A stretch of DNA of 64,000 nt. Origin: Clostridium acetobutylicum ATCC 824 (lineage in GTDB: Bacteria > Bacillota > Clostridia > Clostridiales > Clostridiaceae). A model generated the notes under the pieces. It saw nothing but the letters and a program-made list of their open reading frames with translations. It was not told the DNA's origin and did not search any database. The translations under genes and the position numbers were made by a program. The stretch covers positions 2,328,001-2,392,000 of the forward strand of contig NC_003030.1 of assembly GCF_000008765.1 (NCBI RefSeq). The letters are read 5' to 3'. Shown here piece by piece: positions 17,430 through 25,958 of the stretch; positions within the stretch are counted from its first letter, which is position 1, and every line of letters starts with the position of its first letter.

Positions 17430-19601
17430 TTACTTATCTTTAGAACTATCTGTATAAGCTTTTAAATCATATAATTGTTCTTGATTCATTCCCATACCAA
17501 AACTCCTATTTTTAGAATCTGACTTACTCGTATTGTTATCTAAAGTTTTATTAGCTGTACTAGATTTAGTACTTTGATTACTATATTCTCTTGTAGAAAC
17601 TTTCTTACCTACACTCTTAACCCAATTCATTATTTCACTACTGGAGTTTCCTCCCATTCCACCGGTCATTACATATCTTATTTCTCCCTTTTTAACCATT
17701 CCCTTAAATTGAGCTAGTGTAAGGATTTTATCACTTCCAAGGAATCCACCCAGAGACATTACCGACTCTCCTGTGCTAACTATTATCTCAGATGCAGAGT
17801 TGGAATTTTCAACTACCAATAAATACTTTTGACTTGTAGTTTTATTCTCTTTTAAGAAATTAATAAGTTTTAAATTAGAAGAATTTTCCTTATCAGGCAT
17901 AACGCCCATTCCTCCTCCAATTTTAGATTTGCTATTACTTGACAGAAGCTCTAAACCTGCCACTGGCATTGAATTATTAACTTTATTTATAAGTACTGCT
18001 CCTGACCCTACAAGTGGTGTTATTATTATTCCAACTAGAGCTAAGGATACTGCATTTCTCTTAATATTCTTTAAATCTCCTATTGTCTTACCCGTTATAT
18101 TAAATATAACAAGTGCTACTGCTGGAAGAATATTTAATATAATCACTAAGATCATTAATACTTTTGCAATGTCTAATGAAGTCATGAAGTAAGAAAGCAT
18201 AATAATCTGAGACGCTCCACTTATAAGTAATGCTGCCGGTAATAGGTATGCCTTAAAACCACCTTCCTTATAAATCTCCCATAAAGAAGTAATTCCTATT
18301 CCCGCTAAAGCTGCTGTTGGAGGCGCAAACATTGTCAAATAATAGGGGTGCCATGTACCTGTATTAAAGCTAAAATATATAAACTCAGGTAAAAACCACA
18401 TAAACCACATTACTATAGCTTGTTTTTTCTTATTATCAAGACTTAACCTTAATTTTTCTTTTAAAACAGATGCTATAAATCCAAATATAGCAAGAGGTAT
18501 AAACCATACTACTTGATCTGCAAGTGTATTACCTAAGAATAGTCTTGTTAATCCAGCAGTAACAGTTCCACCAAACATTGCTGTTTGAAATTTTGAAGAA
18601 TTACTGCTTTGTCCATTAAAACCACCTTGCATATTGCCACCTGGTCCTCCTTGATTAATAGGACCACCATGCATACCAGTATTTGAAGCACTTGGCGGAT
18701 TTCCTGACCTATTGCCATTCTTACTACTTGGGACACCTGGCATATTACCATTCTTACTGCTAGTACCTGACATATGTCTTCCCACACCTGGACCACCATT
18801 GCTACCTTGAGAACCAAATGACAGCCTTTCTGTACCATTATGCCCAAGTATCAGCTCCATTACTGTGTTATTGGTACTACTATCAACATATGGTCTGCTT
18901 GAAGCTGGAACTAAATCAACAATAAATGCCCAGGACAAAGAAACAACTACTAATACAAGAGTTCCACAAACTAAATGTATCAATCTTTTCTTGATTGACA
19001 CAGCTGTTGTAAGAAGATATGTTATATATATAGCTGGGATAACCAAATATGCCTCAACCATTTTTACATTAAAACCAACACCAACAAGCGCCAAACTTAT
19101 AATTAAATATTTAATTTTCCCTTTTTCAGCTGCAATTGTAAGTGCCCACAAGGCTAATAACAAAAACATTATAAGTATATTATCTATGGTATTATTTCTG
19201 CTTACTGCCACAAAAATTGGTGTTATTGAGAGAAACAATGCTGATAATAATGCTGATATACTTCCAAATTGCCTTTTAACAATTTTATATATTAATATTA
19301 CAGAAATTACCCCTGCCGCTGCTGAAGGTAATAATATGCTTACTCCACTAAATCCAAATATTTTGGCAGATATTGCTTGAAGCCAGAAACCTACTGGTGG
19401 TTTGTCAATTGTTACGAATCCTGCTGGATCAAAAGACACAAAGAAGAAATTTTTCAAACTCATAGTCATGCTTTTTACAGCAGATGCATAATATGCGTTT
19501 CCATACCCTTCTATGCTTAAATTAAAGAAATTTAGTACTGCAGATATTAGTACAATTATACATAATGCTATTCCTTCTTTAGTAATCTTAACCTTCTTCA
19601 T
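17430..19601 (-). CDS. Membrane glycosyltransferase, GT39/PMT (ArnT/YkcB-like)
   Basis: 723-residue multi-pass membrane protein. After the first span the segment TIDKPPVGFWLQAISAKIFG is typical of PMT/ArnT enzymes, which move a sugar from a polyprenyl-phosphate donor onto an extracytoplasmic acceptor. About a dozen hydrophobic helices follow. Residues ~255-335 are an extracytoplasmic Gly/Asn/Ser/Pro-rich low-complexity insert (repeated GGPG and SKNGN). The C-terminal ~150 residues form a soluble domain as in B. subtilis YkcB. Donor and acceptor are unknown; the adjacent galU hints at glucose chemistry. Confidence 0.85.
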   Translation of the reverse strand: MKKVKITKEGIALCIIVLISAVLNFFNLSIEGYGNAYYASAVKSMTMSLKNFFFVSFDPAGFVTIDKPPVGFWLQAISAKIFGFSGVSILLPSAAAGVISVILIYKIVKRQFGSISALLSALFLSITPIFVAVSRNNTIDNILIMFLLLALWALTIAAEKGKIKYLIISLALVGVGFNVKMVEAYLVIPAIYITYLLTTAVSIKKRLIHLVCGTLVLVVVSLSWAFIVDLVPASSRPYVDSSTNNTVMELILGHNGTERLSFGSQGSNGGPGVGRHMSGTSSKNGNMPGVPSSKNGNRSGNPPSASNTGMHGGPINQGGPGGNMQGGFNGQSSNSSKFQTAMFGGTVTAGLTRLFLGNTLADQVVWFIPLAIFGFIASVLKEKLRLSLDNKKKQAIVMWFMWFLPEFIYFSFNTGTWHPYYLTMFAPPTAALAGIGITSLWEIYKEGGFKAYLLPAALLISGASQIIMLSYFMTSLDIAKVLMILVIILNILPAVALVIFNITGKTIGDLKNIKRNAVSLALVGIIITPLVGSGAVLINKVNNSMPVAGLELLSSNSKSKIGGGMGVMPDKENSSNLKLINFLKENKTTSQKYLLVVENSNSASEIIVSTGESVMSLGGFLGSDKILTLAQFKGMVKKGEIRYVMTGGMGGNSSSEIMNWVKSVGKKVSTREYSNQSTKSSTANKTLDNNTSKSDSKNRSFGMGMNQEQLYDLKAYTDSSKDK

Positions 19602-19736
19602 TTAATACTCACTCCTCTATAGTTGTACTCTTAAATAATAATTGCCTTAGTTACTTTATGTAAGGATTATAACTTAAATTTACTGTACAAATATCAAAAT
19701 TTTATGTGAAACTTATGTGATTACTGCAATATAAAA

Positions 19737-19765
19737 AATCGGCCTTACATTACATAAGACCGATT
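19737..19765 (-). terminator. Terminator downstream of the GH31 gene
   Basis: Minus-strand hairpin AATCGG-T-CTTA / TAAG-G-CCGATT (one central mismatch, short loop) followed directly by a run of T residues, ~70 nt after the GH31 stop codon. Confidence 0.75.
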
Positions 19766-19833
19766 CTCACATTAACATATTTTGGGTGTATGTTTGATAT
19801 TTTAATATTCTAAGTTACTTTATATTTATAATT

Positions 19834-22800
19834 TTATCTAAGGCAAGGAGGAAGTAAATTTATTGTAGCAGCATCGCATAATGAATTAACATTATAATTA
19901 ACAGTTTTAGAATTAATCTTTAAAGCTGCTTTAGCTATTGATTCTACATCAGGATTACTTTTATACCATGTACCATTTTCATACCATTCTTCTCCTGTAA
20001 CATCGTAACCTGGTTGATTCCTTCCTGGGGTTTGGTTGATTTTATCATTAAATAGTACTTTTGCACTACTTAACCCATTAATAGTATATGAGTACCATCC
20101 ATTGCCATCACTATTCATTTTTACTCCTGGCCAACCTGGTCCTGTTTGTCCAGAACTAGTATAGTAGTATACATATGGTGCTCCCCAACCGCTTGGATTT
20201 TTGAAGTGTACTGTTATGATGTTTCCAACTGTATTTATATTATATACCTCTGTATATACATCAGATTGATTTCCTTGTGATCCTACTGCAATAAATTTAA
20301 GTGTAGTAGTTGAATTTATTGTGATTGGTGCTGTATATTTTGCGCTATTAACAGTTGGTGTTGTGCCATCTAAGGTATAGTATATTGTTGCATCTGAATT
20401 TGATGCTGTAAGAGTTACCGTCTGTGCATTCTTATAGGTTCCACCTTTAACACTAGCACTTGCACTGATATCTGGATTAGCTTGATACAATTTACCATTC
20501 TCATACCACTCTTCCCCTGTAACATCAATTCCTGGCTGATTTACACCTGGGATTTGATTAGTTCCGTCATCAAATAGTACCTTTGCACTCGTCCAGTTCT
20601 GAATAGTATATGAATACCATCCATTACCATCACTATTCATTTTTACTCCTGGCCAACCTGGTCCTGTTAACTTTCCTGCAGGGTCATAGTAATATATATT
20701 AGGTGCTGACCAACCATTTGGATCTTTAAAGTGAACCTTTATTCCATCTCCTACTTTAAGCACATTATATACTTCTGTATAAATTTGAGATTGATTACCA
20801 GAAGCATCTACAGCTAAAAAATTAAGCTGTTGCTTACTTGAACTTGGGTTAAGTGTAATTGGTGCTATATATTTTGTACTATTAACAGTTGGTGTTGTAC
20901 CATCTAGTGTATAGTATATTGTTGCATCTGATTTTGAAGCTGTAAGTGACACTGTTTGAGGTCCATAATAAGTTCCTCCTTTAGGATTTGCAGCTGCTGT
21001 AATTGTTACAGGTAAAGGATTACAAGATACATTTATATTTTTTGCATCTCCTGATGAAACCTTTATATATACAACATTTCCATAGGTGTCAGTTCCTGAT
21101 GCATATCCTTCTCCTGAAGCACTCTTTAATGCATCATAGCTTGAATATTGCGTTAATGCCTGTCCGTTAGCAGTAACAGCTCCATTACCCTTTACATGCA
21201 TTTTAACTATATAGTCTTTTAAATCAGGAGTATAGCTTCCCGTATTTTTATCTATGTTAAATTGTACAGATTTTGAATCAGTAGAAGTTTGAAGGGTCAT
21301 CTTTTGATCAAAATAAGAGCCATTTTCATAATCATAACTAGTTCCATCATCATCATAGTAGTCAAAGGTTGTAGCTTTATCACTTGGAAAAGCATCTACA
21401 TAAACGTCAGTTATTTTCTTTTCACCTACATAGTTTTCAAAATCTTGTGTAGGAATAATTGCTCCGCTCTTTATAAATAGAGGTATATCACTCCAATTAG
21501 TTGAATCTACAGCATAGTTTATAGTTTGTCCACCTGTATATTCTCTTCCTGTTGTATAGTCTATCCAATTTCCCTCTGGCAAGTATATACTTTTTGAAGT
21601 TTGACCTTGATTTACTACAGGTGATACAAGCATATAATCTCCAAACATCCAAGCTTCCTTATCATTTGCTGCATTAGAATCATTAGGGTATTCCATCATA
21701 AGTGATCTTACAAGTCCTAATCCAGATTGTGATGCACTTCTATCATATGAATATATATATGGTATTAAAGTGTATCTTAACTGCATAGCTTTCTTTGCAG
21801 CGGCCTCTGCAGTTGAACCAAATGCCCATGGATAACGCACCCTATTATCTTGTCCATGAACTCTAAATATAGGTGTAAATGCACTGAATTCCATCCATCT
21901 TGCATAATTTTCAGGTGTCGGATCTCCATCATTGAAGCCACCTGTATCCATTCCCCATTTAGCTTCTCCTAAATTAACTGCTGAAAGCATTCTTTCACGT
22001 TGATTTGCCATACTATCAAAACCAGTAGATATATCACCAGACCACATTCCATAACAATATCTTTGTGCTCCAGCATAGTAGTTTCTATTAAGTGACCACA
22101 CTCTTTGATTTTTATAAGCCCTTTGTCCATCATATATAGCTCTTTCCATATTCATATTGCCAAAGTTTCCAAAATTAACATTTTCATCACATTCATCATT
22201 CCAAAAACCTACAATACCTTTATCAAAAGCATCTTGAATGTTATTCCACCACCATTTTCTAACATCTGAAATTGCAAAATTAACGTTTTCCATCATTTTA
22301 CCAGAGCAGTAATCCGAAGCTGCACTGTCTCCTGGAAGCCACCAGCCTTTTGATGTTACATATCTAGCCTGCTCTGAATCTGCAAGAATTCTTGGTTTCA
22401 TTATACCTGTCATCTTAAGTCCTTTAGAATCCATATAAGCCTTTAACTGACCATTTTGGGCATCAGGAAAGTTATCTGTATTCCATTTAAATTCACCATA
22501 GTTATCTTGCCCCCATTTTTTCCATTCAAAATCAAGACAGAAGTTATCAATAGGTATTTGCTTAGAACGATAGGTATTTAGCACACTTTTAAGTTTATCT
22601 TCATCATTTCCTGTTCCGGATAGTGAATTATTCCAACCCCATTGAGTGTTTGTAAAACCGGTTGCCCATTTAGGAAACATTGGTGCTTTACCTGATACAT
22701 CTGATTCCTCAGAAATAACTTCCTTAGGACTTCCAAGCATTAAATAATAGTCTGTATCTGTTTTGGAAATACCACTATATTGAAGTGATGTATCTCCAAT

Positions 22801-23487
22801 TGTAAAACTTCCTCCATCTGAATCCACAAGTAATCCATAACCATCATTACTCCATACAAATGGTGAACCGCAGTGTCCTTGATATCCAGCATAAACAGAT
22901 TCTGTACCATTTCTAAGCATTCCTTTATTTGAATCTTCTTTGAAATTATATCCGTTTATTCCATAAAATCTATCTCCTGAATTATGAGTAAAACTTACGC
23001 TTTTACTAGCAATAGATTGCTGCTTAACTATTTGTTTACCAGTAGAATCATATACACTCATTGTTAAATCAGACTTACTTATTTTAATTGTCATTTTTTG
23101 AGTTGTAATTACCATTGGATCTGAATTTAAATCACTAGATATTATATTTCCAGTATTCCAAATTTTATTTGGATCAACTACCAAAGTATCAGAACTAGAT
23201 TGACCCGATGGTTTATAATCAACTTTTAAAACTTGAGGTTCACATATTTTAATATCCGTCTCATCTAAACCGTTTACAATTTGTAGAGTATCACCATTTA
23301 ATTTTGCAGATAAATTTGATACTCTAGCATTTTCTTTGACTGTTTTAATTTTAGATATCGTTTTCATATTAGGCGCTGCTTTTGCACTCACAGGTCTTAT
23401 AATTTCAGGCACAGTATTTAATGTTAACGCTGCTGCAACAAAATAATATAGGGTCTTTTTCCAAACTTTTTTCTTACCACTATACAT
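19834..23487 (-). CDS. Secreted GH31 alpha-glucosidase/transglucosidase with two CBM26-type modules
   Basis: 1217 residues. Signal peptide (basic KKKVWKK, hydrophobic core, VSAKA before Ala-37), N-terminal beta-sandwich, then a GH31 barrel with nucleophile Asp431 in GFWNDECDE and acid/base region GGFNDGDPTPE near residue 515. The C-terminal ~330 residues carry two copies of a 174-residue unit: an Ig-like stretch (ATIYYTLDGTTPTVNS) followed by a starch-binding CBM26-like domain (YYYDPAGKLTGPGWPGVKM). It should release glucose or transfer glucosyl units on extracellular starch. The last ~30 residues (ending LLPPCLR) are not recognisable. A cre box overlaps its promoter. Confidence 0.92.
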   Translation of the reverse strand: MYSGKKKVWKKTLYYFVAAALTLNTVPEIIRPVSAKAAPNMKTISKIKTVKENARVSNLSAKLNGDTLQIVNGLDETDIKICEPQVLKVDYKPSGQSSSDTLVVDPNKIWNTGNIISSDLNSDPMVITTQKMTIKISKSDLTMSVYDSTGKQIVKQQSIASKSVSFTHNSGDRFYGINGYNFKEDSNKGMLRNGTESVYAGYQGHCGSPFVWSNDGYGLLVDSDGGSFTIGDTSLQYSGISKTDTDYYLMLGSPKEVISEESDVSGKAPMFPKWATGFTNTQWGWNNSLSGTGNDEDKLKSVLNTYRSKQIPIDNFCLDFEWKKWGQDNYGEFKWNTDNFPDAQNGQLKAYMDSKGLKMTGIMKPRILADSEQARYVTSKGWWLPGDSAASDYCSGKMMENVNFAISDVRKWWWNNIQDAFDKGIVGFWNDECDENVNFGNFGNMNMERAIYDGQRAYKNQRVWSLNRNYYAGAQRYCYGMWSGDISTGFDSMANQRERMLSAVNLGEAKWGMDTGGFNDGDPTPENYARWMEFSAFTPIFRVHGQDNRVRYPWAFGSTAEAAAKKAMQLRYTLIPYIYSYDRSASQSGLGLVRSLMMEYPNDSNAANDKEAWMFGDYMLVSPVVNQGQTSKSIYLPEGNWIDYTTGREYTGGQTINYAVDSTNWSDIPLFIKSGAIIPTQDFENYVGEKKITDVYVDAFPSDKATTFDYYDDDGTSYDYENGSYFDQKMTLQTSTDSKSVQFNIDKNTGSYTPDLKDYIVKMHVKGNGAVTANGQALTQYSSYDALKSASGEGYASGTDTYGNVVYIKVSSGDAKNINVSCNPLPVTITAAANPKGGTYYGPQTVSLTASKSDATIYYTLDGTTPTVNSTKYIAPITLNPSSSKQQLNFLAVDASGNQSQIYTEVYNVLKVGDGIKVHFKDPNGWSAPNIYYYDPAGKLTGPGWPGVKMNSDGNGWYSYTIQNWTSAKVLFDDGTNQIPGVNQPGIDVTGEEWYENGKLYQANPDISASASVKGGTYKNAQTVTLTASNSDATIYYTLDGTTPTVNSAKYTAPITINSTTTLKFIAVGSQGNQSDVYTEVYNINTVGNIITVHFKNPSGWGAPYVYYYTSSGQTGPGWPGVKMNSDGNGWYSYTINGLSSAKVLFNDKINQTPGRNQPGYDVTGEEWYENGTWYKSNPDVESIAKAALKINSKTVNYNVNSLCDAATINLLPPCLR

Positions 23488-23532
23488 TTAATTTTCCCCC
23501 TTTTAAACTTCTCAAACCTATGTGGTAGTATA

Positions 23533-23570
23533 TATATATAATTTTTATAAAGTTCTTGCAATCGATTTCA
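23533..23570 (-). promoter_or_regulatory. GH31 promoter with overlapping cre (CcpA) site
   Basis: cre-like sequence TTGCAATCGATTTCA (23556-23570) matches the consensus WTGNAANCGNWNNCW at every defined position. On the minus strand a promoter is visible: -35 TTGCAA (23556-23561), 17-nt spacer, -10 TATATA (23533-23538). The cre overlaps the -35, so CcpA binding should repress, giving catabolite control of this starch enzyme. Confidence 0.65.
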
Positions 23571-23957
23571 CGAATGTGTCGAATAAAACTTTTTAGTCTT
23601 TCTTTTAGGTATGAATTTTTTTTAATTTTTTCACCTCCTAGTATAATTTAAGTCAAACTTTCATGTATTTTTTTACATCTTTTCTATAAGTAACCTTGAC
23701 TTTACCTTAATTATACCTTTAATTTCTATAAATGTAAATCACCTTTTTTATATTTATTGTATCAAATTCCATATTTAATATGTTTTTAATGCAACCAATT
23801 TCATTAAATTGTTAAATCTCCAATTTTCTTATCTTTCTATATTCTTATGCATATCTTAACTTAACCTAACGGCTTTTCTAAGATAATATTTTATAGATTT
23901 ATTTAAAATGTATATAATAGCACTAAAAATCATGTAAAATTTTTCAGAAAGCATTCG
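23571..23957. other. Long AT-rich intergenic region
   Basis: Non-coding region between the divergent GH31 and histidine kinase genes; with flanking promoter sequence the gap is ~550 bp. No ORF, RNA gene or clear repeat is seen. A Shine-Dalgarno-like TAGGAGGTGA occurs on the minus strand at 23631-23640 with no start codon after it. Confidence 0.5.
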
Positions 23958-23986
23958 TTGTAAAAGCTTTTAACATATTGTAAAAT
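23958..23986 (+). promoter_or_regulatory. Promoter of the two-component system
   Basis: -35 TTGTAA (23958-23963), 17-nt spacer, -10 TAAAAT (23981-23986), about 55 nt before the kinase ATG. Confidence 0.6.
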
Positions 23987-24041
23987 ATACTTGGTAATTA
24001 TACATAATAAATCCAATACCTTTAGAAGGGATAACTTAACT

Positions 24042-25178
24042 ATGGAAAATTTTCTTTCTTTATTTGATTTTTTCAAATCTAAAATAAGATACATTTTTTT
24101 AATTTATACTATATTTACCATTTACATGAATTCTAAAAACTGTTTCATTAATTATGTTTTATTGATCTTTCTCGACGTTATTTTAATCATATACAGCTTT
24201 ATATTTTTAAATAAAAAACAGAAATATCCTTTTCTCTTTATAATTATATCAACCATTGTTTATGCTTTTATTTGGTTATTTGGTCACTGTGATAATATAT
24301 ATTATTTTATTATTTTAGACGACATATTTGAAATTAAAGCTGACTTCAAGAAAAAGCTCCTTGTAGCTATTCATTCCTCAGCTTTTATGATGGTAACTTT
24401 AAAAAACTTAATTTTTAAAAATTATGATTTACATGAAATACTCAGTTCAATAGCATATTCAATTATAATATATATGGCTATTCTATTTGTCTTTATTTTT
24501 ATCCACAAGTTTAAAGATGAACGAGACAAGCTTAAAATACTAAACTCTAATTTAATAGAATATTCTTTTAATGAGAGAGAATTTTTATTATCAGAAGAAA
24601 GGAACAGAATTTCTCAAGAATTACATGATTCTATAGGTCACTCTCTAATGGCACTTTCAATGAATATCAAGTATCTAAAGGGTATTAAAAACAGATCAAA
24701 TATTAACGAAGAATTAGACAATATGGACAAAGTTATAAAGGAAAGTGTACAAACTCTACGTTCTACAGTTTATAATTTAAAAAAACTAGATGAATGCTGT
24801 GATTTAAAAAAGGAAGTTTATGATATAATAAAGAAATTTAATAGACTTGATATAGTAAAAATAAATTTTGACTGCGCTAGTGATATAGAAAAATCAACTA
24901 CCACAATAAAGAATACTCTTATAAAGACAATAAAAGAAGGTATAACCAATAGTTTAAAACATGGTAATCCAACTGAAATTAATGTCACCTTAACTTTAGT
25001 AAACTCATATATAAAATTAATTATACAGGATAATGGAGTAGGCTGCCAAAACATAAAGCCTTCAGCTGGACTTAATGGAATAAAAAAAAGAATTGAAGCT
25101 TTAAATGGAAAAGTAGCTTTTGAAAGCAAGGCTAGAAAAGGTTTCACTATAGAAACTGAAATACCAGGAGGATTTTAA
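24042..25178 (+). CDS. Sensor histidine kinase, NarL/LiaS-type (HisKA_3)
   Basis: 378 residues. N-terminal half has about five hydrophobic segments with little extracellular loop, typical of intramembrane-sensing kinases. HisKA_3 dimerisation domain with phospho-acceptor His195 in ISQELHDSIGHSLM, then HATPase_c with an N-box region and the G-box DNGVGC, ending GLNGIKKRIEALNGKV. The ATG at 24042 follows AGAAGGG; upstream in-frame codons from 23991 overlap the promoter. It abuts the response-regulator gene (TAAATG). Confidence 0.9.
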   Translation: MENFLSLFDFFKSKIRYIFLIYTIFTIYMNSKNCFINYVLLIFLDVILIIYSFIFLNKKQKYPFLFIIISTIVYAFIWLFGHCDNIYYFIILDDIFEIKADFKKKLLVAIHSSAFMMVTLKNLIFKNYDLHEILSSIAYSIIIYMAILFVFIFIHKFKDERDKLKILNSNLIEYSFNEREFLLSEERNRISQELHDSIGHSLMALSMNIKYLKGIKNRSNINEELDNMDKVIKESVQTLRSTVYNLKKLDECCDLKKEVYDIIKKFNRLDIVKINFDCASDIEKSTTTIKNTLIKTIKEGITNSLKHGNPTEINVTLTLVNSYIKLIIQDNGVGCQNIKPSAGLNGIKKRIEALNGKVAFESKARKGFTIETEIPGGF

Positions 25179-25820
25179 ATGATTAGAGTTATGATAGCCG
25201 ACGATCAAGTGATTGTTAGAGAAGGCTTAAAAAAAATATTAAGTCTTGATGATGAAATAGAAGTAATTTGTGAAGCTGAAGATGGCTATGATGTCATTAA
25301 TAAGCTTAGGGAACATATTGTTGATATCATACTTATGGATGTTAGAATGCCAAAAATGGATGGAATAAAAACAACCAACTTAGTAAAAAAACAATATCCC
25401 AAAATCAATATAATAATTCTTACAACCTTCGATGAAGATGAATATATATTTAATGGAATTAAAAGTGGAATTAGCGGTTACCTTCTAAAAGACAGTGAAA
25501 TAGATTATATACTTAAAAGTGTCAAGGAAGCTTATAATAATAAAATGATGTTTGATCCAGTGGTAACACCGAAGCTTGTAAATGCATTAAATTTATCAAA
25601 TAATATCAATAGTACTAATAAGGAAATTTTAAGTGTCCTTACTGAAAGAGAAATGGAAATAACTAAATTAGTGACATCAGGAAAAAGCAATAAAGAAATA
25701 TCTGAAACTCTATTTATTTCAGAAGGCACTGTAAAAAATTATATATCTAAAATACTTAAGAAACTAAAACTTCAGAGAAGGACACAACTTTTAGCCATTT
25801 TTATAAATGATGAAACTTAA
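25179..25820 (+). CDS. Response regulator, NarL/LuxR family
   Basis: 213 residues. Receiver domain with acidic pair ADD near residue 9, phospho-acceptor Asp54 in ILMDVRMPKMDG, and Thr/Lys switch residues (ILTTFDED, LLKDSE). C-terminal LuxR HTH (LTEREMEITKLVTSGKSNKEI, ISEGTVKNYISKILKKL). Partner of the preceding kinase; the downstream ABC transporter is the likely target by proximity. Confidence 0.93.
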   Translation: MIRVMIADDQVIVREGLKKILSLDDEIEVICEAEDGYDVINKLREHIVDIILMDVRMPKMDGIKTTNLVKKQYPKINIIILTTFDEDEYIFNGIKSGISGYLLKDSEIDYILKSVKEAYNNKMMFDPVVTPKLVNALNLSNNINSTNKEILSVLTEREMEITKLVTSGKSNKEISETLFISEGTVKNYISKILKKLKLQRRTQLLAIFINDET

Positions 25821-25826
25821 TTCCAT

Positions 25827-25873
25827 AAAAATAGGTATATGTGTTACTAAAGTAATATATATACCTATTTTTT
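25827..25873 (+). terminator. Terminator after the response regulator
   Basis: Imperfect long hairpin (AAAATAGGTATAT paired with ATATACCTATTTT, A/T-rich interior) followed by a T-run. It separates the regulatory pair from the ABC genes. Confidence 0.65.
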
Positions 25874-25958
25874 TATATCACTTGTTACTTAACTCATCTT
25901 CAAATCACTTTAATTAAATTATACATTATAAATATAAGTTTTAATTCGAGGTGATTTT

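Noticed and set aside
23631-23640. Leader peptide on the minus strand after TAGGAGGTGA
   Set aside because: No ATG, GTG or TTG follows at a usable distance, and no short ORF is visible.
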